Origin: Microseira sp041929235 | GTDB lineage: Bacteria > Cyanobacteriota > Cyanobacteriia > Cyanobacteriales > Aerosakkonemataceae | Length of the DNA stretch: 64,000 nucleotides | Direction of reading: 5' to 3' | Assembly: GCF_041929235.1 (NCBI RefSeq) | Contig: NZ_JBHFNP010000040.1 | Span: forward strand, 62,001 to 126,000 | Shown: positions 1 through 6,783 of the stretch, piece by piece | How positions within the stretch are numbered: the first letter of the stretch is position 1 | Layout: the number at the start of each line of letters is the position of its first letter | Position numbers and translations under genes: made by a program | Notes under the pieces: generated by a model | Database searches by the model: none | Seen by the model: the letters and a program-made list of their open reading frames with translations, nothing else | What the model was told of the DNA's origin: nothing

Positions 1-98
1 TCTTGACGCCGACGGTCAATTAATATTTGTTGTTGGTCGTTCCATATCGCGGCAACGCCAATTAGCTTATGGGGTAAGGGTGCGTTTGGTTCGCGCAT
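1..98 (-). CDS. mutT: MutT-type Nudix hydrolase (8-oxo-dGTP diphosphatase), N-terminal part only
   Basis: Reading the minus strand from the ATG at 96-98 gives 32 codons running off the window edge, with HKLIGVAAIWNDQQQ followed by ILIDRRRQ. This is the usual opening of bacterial MutT: a first beta strand, the IWND turn, then the strand ending in the R-R-R that precedes the Nudix box. The Nudix box itself lies outside the window, so function is inferred from the N-terminus. MutT-family enzymes clear 8-oxo-dGTP from the nucleotide pool, which suits a photosynthetic cell with high oxidative load. A TATAAA-like element lies about 15 bases upstream of the start. The identification is good for the family and less certain for the exact substrate. 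Confidence 0.7.
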   Translation of the reverse strand, partial: MREPNAPLPHKLIGVAAIWNDQQQILIDRRRQ

Positions 99-133
99 CG
101 GTAATTCAGATTTTATAAGAGTTTGGGGTCGCT

Positions 134-226
134 TGAGCGCCTACGAAGAACGGGGGCGCTCAAGCGCCTACGAAGAACGGCTAAAGCGCCTACTAGGAAC
201 GGGAGCGATCGCCTCAATTGGGCCAT
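134..226. repeat. Short tandem repeat with core GCGCCTACGAAGAACGG
   Basis: Three imperfect copies of a roughly 25-base unit with core GCGCCTACGAAGAACGG (the third reads GCGCCTACTAGGAACGG), each preceded by a CTCAAG or CTAAAG stretch. It fills the spacer between the MutT-like start and the next terminator. No coding frame is convincing here. It is probably one of the organism's dispersed intergenic repeats. Confidence 0.6.
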
Positions 227-230
227 AATA

Positions 231-266
231 AAACTCGACAGGCCGTTGAGCTAGCCTGTCGAGTTT
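231..266. terminator. Bidirectional intrinsic terminator
   Basis: A perfect 13-bp inverted repeat (AAACTCGACAGGC and its complement) with a 10-base loop. A T run follows on the plus strand and an A run precedes it, so it can act in both directions. It lies just beyond the stop codon of the minus-strand DUF760 gene and is its likely terminator. Confidence 0.8.
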
Positions 267-306
267 TTGAGTGGGGACGACATATTCAACGCACCCCACT
301 GCTTGC

Positions 307-654
307 CTATTCGCCTTCGGGGGCGCTGGCTTCAGCACCGCTCAAAGACTTTTCAAAAGTCATCCGCTGTTCGGCGTTGCGGAGAAAGTAACCGCTAATC
401 ATGGCAGAAGCCAAAAGTCTACCAAAATTTTCCCGACTGGTACTAATGGTGACGCCAAAATGTTCTGAAGGCAGGTTGCCCAACAAACCGATAATGTTGC
501 GTTCCATCACCTGAAAAACTTCCGCCGAAGAGGGTTTCGATAGCTGGGCAACTGTATCCGGACTCATAGATTGCACGTATTGCCACAGCAAATTCGCTTG
601 TTCGGATTCTTCTTTCAAAAATTCTGGGCCTCTATTAGATGATTGATTCACCAT
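307..654 (-). CDS. DUF760 family protein
   Basis: A protein of about 115 residues, with conserved blocks around PEFLKEESEQANLLWQYVQ and FGVTISTSRENFGRLLASAM. I recognise these from the DUF760 family, which is shared by cyanobacteria and plastid-targeted plant proteins. No biochemical activity is established for the family as far as I know. It has no signal peptide or membrane segment, so it is predicted soluble. An in-frame ATG lies seven codons upstream, but a GGAGG sits just before the ATG chosen here. That spacing (2 bases) is very short, so the adjacent GTG one codon later is an equally good start. It is convergent with nothing and is closed by the hairpin 40 bases downstream. Confidence 0.75.
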   Translation of the reverse strand: MVNQSSNRGPEFLKEESEQANLLWQYVQSMSPDTVAQLSKPSSAEVFQVMERNIIGLLGNLPSEHFGVTISTSRENFGRLLASAMISGYFLRNAEQRMTFEKSLSGAEASAPEGE

Positions 655-942
655 AACCTCCGTGGTGGCGTGCAATTGTTTGAATGCTTAACTTTAAAAG
701 GCGCACTTTTGAAATGTTTACAACCGAGCTTGCTATTGATGCGCTTATGTCAACTACTTTAGCAATCCGATCTAAGTCATGTAGTGGGTGGAACCGAACC
801 TTTGTCTGGTGGTTTTTCTCACTGGAATCGGGCATTGGTCAGGGATAAGGAAGATGGAGAGCGAGGACAGGGTATAGGGAGATACCTCAGATGAAGCAGA
901 ATGCTACGGTTTTTTCGGCTCCCTATTTCCTATCTTTTTTAT

Positions 943-1902
943 TTATGCTCCCAGCAGGAATTCCTCCATATCCGTTCTGCGCTTGCGGAGTTTTGTCAGC
1001 GCTTCCCGTTCGATCTGCCGCACTCGTTCGCGGCTGATGTTGAGACGATCGCCTATTTTAGCCAGGGTTAAAGCTTGTCCGTCTTCTAAACCAAACCGCA
1101 ACTCTAACACCTGCCGTTGCTGGGGCGTCAGATCCGACATCAGCTTTTCCAGATCTGTCTGGAGTGCCGACTGCACGGCGAATTCTTCTGGGGAAGGCCC
1201 GGTATCTTCTAACAGTTCCACCAGTTCGGTGTCCTGGTTATCGCCGACGCGCAAATCTAGCGATAGCGGCTGACGCGATCGCTCCAGGTATTCCCGTACC
1301 TGCTTCGGGGTCAAATCTAGTTCCTCGGCTAACTCGGCAGCGGTAGCAGCTCTTCCCAGTCTTTGGGATAGATAGCGCTGAGCTTTCTTAATTTTGTTCA
1401 GCTTCTCGGTGATATGGATCGGCAGGCGAATCGTCCGACCTTTTTCCGCTATAGCACGAGTAATTGCCTGACGAATCCACCAATAGGCATAGGTGGAAAA
1501 CCGATACCCCTTGGTCGGGTCGAATTTTTCCACCCCCCGCTGCATCCCAATCGTGCCTTCCTGAATCAGATCCAACAGGTCTACGTTGCGCTTAATATAT
1601 TTTTTGGCAACCGATACCACCAGTCGCAAGTTGGCTTCGACCATCTTGCGCTTGGCAATTTCTCCCTCTCTCATAATCTGCTGTATCTCTGACGGGGACA
1701 GCTCAACTTGCTGCGCCCACTCCGCCATAGTGGGTTCGCGGTCTATCTTAGCAGCAAGGGATTCTTTCGCCGCCATAAGTGCCGTTAAGCGCTGTACCTG
1801 TTTGCCGTACAATATCTCCTGCTCGTGTGTTAGCAGGGGAACTCTGCCGATTTCCCGAAGGTATGTGCGCACTAAGTCTGTGGAAGTCTGAGCGGTCTTC
1901 AT
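943..1902 (-). CDS. RNA polymerase sigma factor, group 2 (RpoD/SigA-like, non-essential class)
   Basis: A sigma-70 protein of 319 residues. The N-terminus DLVRTYLREIGRVPLLTHEQE is region 1.2. Region 2 (about residues 88-160) contains ANLRLVVSVAKKYI, the core-binding DLIQEG and the promoter-melting motif YRFSTYAYWWIRQAI. Region 3 follows, and region 4.2 (about 255-315) ends with the helix-turn-helix LTLAKIGDRLNISRERVRQIE. It lacks the long region 1.1 of the principal SigA, which together with the length places it among the cyanobacterial group 2 sigmas. These redirect transcription under stress, light change or nutrient limitation. Assignment to SigB, C, D or E cannot be made safely by eye; the start of the protein resembles SigD-type sequences. 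It is preceded by a long gene-free region and is probably monocistronic. Confidence 0.9.
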   Translation of the reverse strand: MKTAQTSTDLVRTYLREIGRVPLLTHEQEILYGKQVQRLTALMAAKESLAAKIDREPTMAEWAQQVELSPSEIQQIMREGEIAKRKMVEANLRLVVSVAKKYIKRNVDLLDLIQEGTIGMQRGVEKFDPTKGYRFSTYAYWWIRQAITRAIAEKGRTIRLPIHITEKLNKIKKAQRYLSQRLGRAATAAELAEELDLTPKQVREYLERSRQPLSLDLRVGDNQDTELVELLEDTGPSPEEFAVQSALQTDLEKLMSDLTPQQRQVLELRFGLEDGQALTLAKIGDRLNISRERVRQIEREALTKLRKRRTDMEEFLLGA

Positions 1903-2221
1903 GGCGCTACCTTTAAAGTTTTGTAAAAAATTGTAACATTTATGAATGGCATTGTATACCTCTTTTGGCTAGTTTTTCAGGTCCTAGCACCTTGTCGCCA
2001 GGGAGTTATTCCTTGAGATTACCTAGAAATCAAAGTGATAACTGCATCCTGAAAAACAAAAATCTCACAATTCGGCTGACCGAGCTACTATTAAGATTTA
2101 TTAAAAATGATTGACTTTGATGGAATAATTTATCGGGCGATCGCAAGGCAGCTGGTGGGGACCGGGAATGTCAAAATGAGCTATACATTTGTTTGTACGA
2201 GTGTTTGTACGAGAACAGAAG
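1903..2221. other. Gene-free leader between the sigma gene and the structured RNA block
   Basis: About 320 bases, AT-rich, with no frame that looks coding. It must carry the minus-strand sigma promoter. The only structure I see is a direct repeat of GTTTGTACGAG at about 2191-2213, immediately before the hairpin-rich block. No perfect NtcA box is present: the GTA and TAC in this repeat are 10 rather than 8 bases apart. Confidence 0.5.
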
Positions 2222-2598
2222 CAAAGTCAGCACCCCGCTCTAAAGAGACGGCGGCTCACTGCCTCGAAACTTTAGGTAGCTGACGGGCCCGAGTCCGGTG
2301 CAACGGGGAAACAAAGTTATCGGCAAGCGTTCAAGTTCCTACCAGGGAATGAGAGTGCTAGTTCCCTGCTCTAGAACTCAAGAGTTAAACAGTTTTACGA
2401 GGTGTAAGACAGTGCTTTTGAGATAGTACCGACCGATAACCTTGGCCTTGCTAACTTTACCCCAGAAATGGGGTTTGGGGGACAATCATATCCGCAGGGA
2501 GAGGCAACCATACCTCTCCTCCCCTTTAGGGGACAGCGTTTAAAAACGCTGCATCCTGTTTCATCCACCACTGAAAAGATGGTGGTTTCCACACTCTC
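2222..2598 (+). ncRNA. Candidate solitary structured RNA, HEARO / IscB omega-RNA type
   Basis: About 375 bases with no credible coding frame but many nested inverted repeats. GTCAGC near 2226 can pair with GCTGAC near 2280 around an inner GC-rich stem. Further hairpins are CCCG/CGGG at about 2287-2306, GGGAA/TTCCC at 2345-2366, ACCCC/GGGGT near 2460, GGAGAGG/CCTCTCC at 2498-2520, TCCCC/GGGGA, CAGCG/CGCTG near 2535-2553 and CCACCA/TGGTGG near 2566-2584. The block ends directly before ATGA. From memory, HEARO elements (IscB guide RNAs) are found next to ATGA or GTGA and are abundant as ORF-less copies in some cyanobacteria. The RNA identity is inference; the structure and the position relative to ATGA are seen. 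A leader or attenuator of ycf23 is the alternative. Confidence 0.5.
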
Positions 2599-2610
2599 AT
2601 GAGGTTTTAG

Positions 2611-3357
2611 ATGATCGATGCAAAACTACAGGGTGCTTTTGACCAAGGCATTGCCCTAAAAATTATCAGCGGCTTGAATAATTTCGACCCTATGCGAGTA
2701 GCAGCAACGGTGAAAGCCGCTCACCAAGGCGGGGCGACGTTTGTAGATATTGCCGCCGATCGGGATCTGGTTTCCCTGTGCCGCGCATTGACAGATATGC
2801 CGATTTGTGTATCGGCAGTGGAACCGGATCGGTTTGTATCGGCGGTGGCTGCGGGTGCAGATTTGATCGAAATTGGTAACTATGACAGTTTCTATGCCCT
2901 GGGGCGTCGGTTTGAAGCAGAGGAAGTATTGGGGCTGACGCAGCAAACGCGCAGTCTCCTGCCCCACATTACCTTATCGGTGACGGTTCCCCATACCTTA
3001 GAACTGTCCGAACAGGTACATCTGGCAGAAGAACTGGTGAAAGCGGGTGCTGATATTATCCAAACCGAAGGGGGTACCAGCAGCGCCCCTACTCATGGAG
3101 GAACCCTGGGATTGATCGAAAAGGCAGCACCTACCTTGGCGGCGGCGTATGAAATTTCCCGCGCCGTATCCGTCCCGGTACTTTGCGCTTCTGGGATATC
3201 CAGCGTCACCGCACCTTTAGCGATCGCTGCGGGTGCGTCTGGCGTCGGTGTAGGATCGGCTGTTAACCAACTCAATAGCGAAGTTGCAATGATAGCAGTC
3301 GTCCGCAGCTTGGTAGAAGCCTTGGCGACAACTAGCAAAAACCGCGTCCGCGTTTAA
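2611..3357 (+). CDS. ycf23: Ycf23 (DUF561) TIM-barrel-like protein
   Basis: A protein of 248 residues matching the Ycf23/DUF561 family of cyanobacteria and red-algal plastids. Recognisable stretches are LKIISGLNNFD near the N-terminus, GGATFVDIAAD, the GADIIQTEGG block, and VLCASGISSVTAPLAIAAGA near the C-terminus. The alternating strand-helix pattern ending in a glycine-rich phosphate-binding-like turn suggests a TIM-barrel fold. The biochemical role is not established. The ATG comes 12 bases after the structured RNA block, so its translation or transcription start may be affected by that element. Soluble, with no signal peptide. Confidence 0.88.
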   Translation: MIDAKLQGAFDQGIALKIISGLNNFDPMRVAATVKAAHQGGATFVDIAADRDLVSLCRALTDMPICVSAVEPDRFVSAVAAGADLIEIGNYDSFYALGRRFEAEEVLGLTQQTRSLLPHITLSVTVPHTLELSEQVHLAEELVKAGADIIQTEGGTSSAPTHGGTLGLIEKAAPTLAAAYEISRAVSVPVLCASGISSVTAPLAIAAGASGVGVGSAVNQLNSEVAMIAVVRSLVEALATTSKNRVRV

Positions 3358-3376
3358 TCGTAGGGGCGAAGGGGCA

Positions 3377-3590
3377 CGGCGTAGATCGGTTTTGATTTCT
3401 ACCCAAAGATGGTAAAATGCCGTGCCCCTAAAGTTTGACGGCGTAGATCGGTTTTGATTTCTACCCACAGATGGTAGAATTCCGTGCCCCTACAGTTTGA
3501 TTTTCCAGATGTTTTAACAGGTTTGTAGGGAACGTAGATCGGTTTTGATTTCTACCCAAAAACTTAAAAATGCTGTGCGCCTACAGCCTG
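3377..3590 (+). repeat. 62-bp tandem repeat, two and a half copies
   Basis: Two adjacent 62-bp copies (from 3377 and 3439) share GTAGATCGGTTTTGATTTCT and end in GCCGTGCCCCTA-like sequence. A third, more degraded copy starts at 3533 after a 32-base spacer. Each copy carries GCACGGC/GCCGTGC termini, so the units are partly palindromic. Related GCCGTGCCCCTAC termini flank the repeat block at 55.9-56.1 kb. No coding potential is apparent. Confidence 0.8.
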
Positions 3591-3610
3591 AAATTTATTG
3601 TTCCTATTGA

Positions 3611-3658
3611 ATTGGTAAAACCCGCCCCTAGACAATACCGGGGCGGGTTTAAACCAAT
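3611..3658. terminator. Strong palindrome, terminator between convergent genes
   Basis: An almost perfect stem (core AAACCCGCCCC pairing with GGGGCGGGTTT, extended by ATTGGT/ACCAAT) with a 10-base loop. It separates ycf23 from the convergent aminotransferase gene and overlaps the latter's stop codon. The half-site GGTAAAACCCGCCCCT recurs near 3680, 20333, 30350 and 37150, so the palindrome probably derives from a dispersed repeat. Confidence 0.7.
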
Positions 3659-4830
3659 TGTCGCTGATGGCATGGATCATCGGTAAAACCCGCCCCTATT
3701 GAACTATTGAATAATGACTCTTTTAATGCATAAACAACCCGTTCCTGTTGTTCGATAGATAGTTCTGGAAATATTGGCAAAGACAACACTTCGTGGCAAG
3801 CTTGTTCGGCAGCGGGAAAGCTGCCTTGCTGATAACCTAAACCTTGATAAACTGGTTGCAAGTGCAGGGGTAAAGGATAGTAAACCATTGAAGAAACGCC
3901 TTTTTCTTGCATTTGGCTGCGTACCCTGTCCCTAGTAGCCGCTTCATCTGTGCCGATTACCCGAATCGTAAATTGATTCCAGACAGTTTTACCCTTAGTT
4001 GGTGCTTGGGGGAGGATAATGCCTGGAATTGGACTTAGCAGATCTTGGTAGCGGGTGGCAATTTCCCTACGTTGGGCATTCCAGGTATCGAGGTAACGTA
4101 GTTTAATTTGCACAATAGCGGCTTGCAGGGCGTCTAGGCGACTGTTGATGCCGATGGCTTCGTGGTAGTAGCGACTGCTGGTACCGTGTTCTCGCAGGCG
4201 GCGAATTTGGGTAGCGATCGCGCTATCATTAGTCGTTACCGCCCCCCCATCACCGCAAGCGCCTAAATTTTTGGTGGGAAAGAAGCTAAAACAGCCGATG
4301 TGTCCGATGCTGCCTACCTTTCGCCCTGCCCATTCTGCCCCTGTCGCTTGGGCGCAGTCTTCGATGACAAACAGGTTATGGGCAGAAGCAATTGCCATCA
4401 AGCGCGTCATATCTACAGGCTGCCCAAACAAGTGAACCGGAATAATTGCCTTAGTTTTGCAGGTAATAGCCGATTCTAACTGGTTAAGGTCTAAATTAAA
4501 CGTTTCGGGGTCAATATCGACAAATACTGGCGTCGCCCCAACGGCGCTAATCGCCTCGGCGGTGGCTATAAAAGTGAAGGGCGTGGTAATAACTTGATCT
4601 TGCGACCCGATGCCGAGGGATCGCAATGCCAAATACAGCGCGTCAGTACCAGAATTACAGGCGATGCATTCGCTAACGCCAGTGTAGCTGGCAAACTGTT
4701 GCTCAAAACTTTCGACTGAGTTGCCGCCAATGTAACGACCAGAGGACAGTACGCTTAAAACAGCAGCATTCACTTCTTCTGCGATCATCTGATATTGCTG
4801 CGCCAAGTCAACGGGGGGAATGTTGCTCAC
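3649..4830 (-). CDS. DegT/DnrJ/EryC1/StrS family aminotransferase
   Basis: A PLP-dependent sugar aminotransferase of 393 residues. It shows VDLAQQYQ at the N-terminus, GTDALYLALRSLGIG for cofactor contact, VIPVHLFGQPVDM, the IEDCAQATGA block with the PLP-binding Asp, and SFFPTKNLGACGDGGAV with the Schiff-base lysine. These enzymes transfer an amino group to keto-sugars for surface polysaccharide or glycoside synthesis. No other sugar-pathway genes are adjacent, so the substrate is unknown. The last 18 or so residues (from about SSIGAGF) are encoded by a GGTAAAACCCGCCCC-type repeat and the overlapping palindrome. They look like a recent C-terminal extension rather than part of the fold. Confidence 0.9.
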   Translation of the reverse strand: MSNIPPVDLAQQYQMIAEEVNAAVLSVLSSGRYIGGNSVESFEQQFASYTGVSECIACNSGTDALYLALRSLGIGSQDQVITTPFTFIATAEAISAVGATPVFVDIDPETFNLDLNQLESAITCKTKAIIPVHLFGQPVDMTRLMAIASAHNLFVIEDCAQATGAEWAGRKVGSIGHIGCFSFFPTKNLGACGDGGAVTTNDSAIATQIRRLREHGTSSRYYHEAIGINSRLDALQAAIVQIKLRYLDTWNAQRREIATRYQDLLSPIPGIILPQAPTKGKTVWNQFTIRVIGTDEAATRDRVRSQMQEKGVSSMVYYPLPLHLQPVYQGLGYQQGSFPAAEQACHEVLSLPIFPELSIEQQERVVYALKESLFNSSIGAGFTDDPCHQRQLV

Positions 4831-4856
4831 TCTGTTACCAGTAATTTTTACCTATA

Positions 4857-4984
4857 AGAATGGTAATGGGTAATGGCTAATTGGTAATTGGTAGGAGGGA
4901 AAAAGACGTAGACGCGCTTGTTGGCTTCCCGTAGGATGTCCATAACCCCATTACCAATTACCGATTACCCATTACCGATTAGCA
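4857..4984. repeat. Heptanucleotide repeat tracts in inverted orientation
   Basis: A GGTAATG/GGTAATT tract at about 4860-4893 faces a complementary ATTACCA/ATTACCG tract at about 4946-4982, so the two could pair over 30 or more bases. The segment fills the divergent spacer between the aminotransferase and FetB-like genes. Similar tracts occur at roughly 5755, 6745, 18655, 20225, 22740, 29590, 32885, 35965, 55115, 56125 and 60960. Confidence 0.75.
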
Positions 4985-4985
4985 T

Positions 4986-5759
4986 ATGGATTTAATTCAA
5001 CTTGATATCGGACACCTAGCTTGGGCATTGGGTTTGATCGCAATTGCCATAGGGTTATCTGCTATAGAAAGACTGGGACTGGAATGGCGTCTGTTGACGG
5101 CGACGGTGCGCGCGATCGCGCAACTATTCGGGGTAGGCTTTGTTTTAGAGGTAGCCTTCGCCGGGAATAACCCAGTAGCGGTTCTAGTTGTGTTAATTTT
5201 GATACTCACCACGGCGGCGCTGGTAGCGCGCAATCGCATCGGTAAAAAGATTCCCCAAATATTACCGATAGTGTGGGGTTCGCTGTTACTCAGTACGGCT
5301 TTCACTGTAGGGTATGTCAATTTGTTGGTATTGCAACCGCCGACTTGGTACGAACCCCGGTATCTTGTGCCCTTGGCGGCGATAGTATTAGGTCAGGCAA
5401 TGAATGGGGCGGCGATCGCAGGTGAACGCCTCACCAGCAGTTTAGTCGCCGCACGCATAGAAATCGAAACTCACCTCAGCTTGGGCGCTACACCTCAACA
5501 AGCAGTAGCATCCTATCGCAAAGAAGCAATCCGCGCTGGTATTATTCCCACTTTAAACTCGATGGCAATCGTCGGTGTGATTGCATTTCCAGGATTTTTC
5601 ACAGGTCAAATTTTGGGCGGTGTTAGCCCGTTTCAAGCAGCATTTTACCAGATGTTAGTTTTATTTATGGTAGCAACTGCTACTTTAATCGCTACTTTGT
5701 TAGTTACAAAAGGAGTTTGTTTAAAAGTTTTCAATTCATACGATCAGCTAATTCATTAA
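4986..5759 (+). CDS. fetB: UPF0014 / FetB-type ABC transporter permease
   Basis: An integral membrane protein of 257 residues with about seven hydrophobic segments. It carries the UPF0014 signatures LEWRLLTATVRAIAQLFGVG, a central GQAMNGAAIAGERL, and the cytoplasmic coupling-helix region LSLGATPQQAVASYRKEAIRAGIIPTLN (quoted in parts; about residues 165-195). In E. coli, FetB forms an iron exporter with the ATPase FetA. No fetA-like ATPase gene lies next to it here, so its partner must be elsewhere. The exported ion is inferred from the family. Transcription is away from the aminotransferase across the heptad-repeat spacer. Confidence 0.85.
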   Translation: MDLIQLDIGHLAWALGLIAIAIGLSAIERLGLEWRLLTATVRAIAQLFGVGFVLEVAFAGNNPVAVLVVLILILTTAALVARNRIGKKIPQILPIVWGSLLLSTAFTVGYVNLLVLQPPTWYEPRYLVPLAAIVLGQAMNGAAIAGERLTSSLVAARIEIETHLSLGATPQQAVASYRKEAIRAGIIPTLNSMAIVGVIAFPGFFTGQILGGVSPFQAAFYQMLVLFMVATATLIATLLVTKGVCLKVFNSYDQLIH

Positions 5760-5841
5760 TGCTAATAGCTAATAACTAATGGTAGATCCCGAAAATATTC
5801 CCATAAGCAATTAGCAATTACAGGAATTACCCAAAGTTTCT

Positions 5842-6002
5842 ATATGTAGTGGCGCGACACAGCTAAAACAGTGGATTAGAGTAGGGTGCGTTAGACGGCG
5901 ATCATCTTTGCTCTGACTTAAATTCAACAATCCGTCGTAACGCACCATTTTAGGCGTGTCGCGCCAGTAGGGTGCGTTAAGGTCGTGTAGCGCACCATTT
6001 CC
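5842..6002. repeat. Inverted repeat block GTGGCGCGACAC / GTGTCGCGCC with GTAGGGTGCGTTA motifs
   Basis: TAGTGGCGCGACACAGCTAAAA at the left is answered by TTTTAGGCGTGTCGCGCC about 100 bases later. Between and after them lie GTAGGGTGCGTTA and its complement-like GTAACGCACCATTTT. The same CGCGACACAGCTAAAGTAG-type end recurs inverted near 40100, and GGTGCGTTA palindromes recur near 39980 and 53205. The pattern suggests a small non-autonomous element, but no target duplication is evident. Confidence 0.55.
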
Positions 6003-6290
6003 ACCAGATATGATATCGCTGCAAAGCTTAATAAAATCTTACATTCTATGACTGTAACTACCGATGAATCAAACAGCTATAACTCATACAAGATGAGGAT
6101 TTCAGCCAACCGAAGTTGCACCTCCCCAGGGCAACTTGCGTCAAAACAACTCTCTATCTGGGATAGTCGGAAAACCTGAAAAAATAATTTGTTGTTACAT
6201 TATCAGGTTTACAGAAGAGATTGTGCTAAAAACAGGAAATTAAGCCCTTATTCTCGATTGTTTATCTTATTTCTGACGGTAATTCGCTCT

Positions 6291-6744
6291 ATGCTCATCC
6301 TTCCTGGCTACCAAACTATTAGACAGATTTACGAAAGTGCCAACTCTCTCGTCTACCGAGCTATCCTTTCGTTAGACTGTCAAGATGTTATCCTCAAACT
6401 TCTCAAACAAGACTATACCACACCGGAAGAGCTAGTGTGCTACAGGCAAGAATATGAAATTACTCATAAACTCAATATCACTGGCGTTTGTCGTTCCCTC
6501 AGTTTAGAAAAATCTCAAAATACCTTTGTCAATTGTATTTGAGGACTTTGGCGGCGAATCCCTGACTAGCTGGATGAGTAACCGCCAAGTCAACTATGAG
6601 GACTTTTTACAGATTGCGATCGCAACAACTGCAAGTTTAGCTCAAATCCACGCTGCTAACATCATTCACAAAAACATTAACCCCTCCAATATCGTTGACA
6701 AATTTTTCAGAGAAACCCGGTTGCTTCGCGTCAGCCCTAAATAA
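6291..6744 (+). pseudogene. Truncated, frameshifted Ser/Thr protein kinase (cyanobacterial PknB-AAA type)
   Basis: The first part begins LPGYQTIRQIYESANSLVYR (glycine-rich loop region), then VILKLLKQDYTTPEELVCYR with the ATP lysine and the alpha-C glutamate region. A +1 shift near 6526 is needed to continue into FEDFGGESLTSWM and IHAANIIHKNINPSNIV. The catalytic loop reads H-K-N-I-N where functional relatives have H-K-D-I-N, so the catalytic Asp is lost. The frame then stops after 20 residues, far short of the multi-kilobase kinase/ATPase/GAF proteins this resembles. Frameshift, lost Asp and truncation together make this a dead remnant. Confidence 0.85.
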
Positions 6745-6783
6745 GCAATTAGCAATAAGCAATTAGCAATGAGCAATTACCAA

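Noticed and set aside
635..835. 66-codon minus-strand frame upstream of the DUF760 gene
   Set aside because: Overlaps the DUF760 start in another frame and has no recognisable composition or RBS.
2191..2213. GTTTGTACGAG direct repeat as an NtcA-like site
   Set aside because: GTA and TAC are separated by 10 rather than 8 bases.
3377..3590. 62-bp repeats as CRISPR
   Set aside because: No unique spacers between copies; units are partly palindromic and degenerate.
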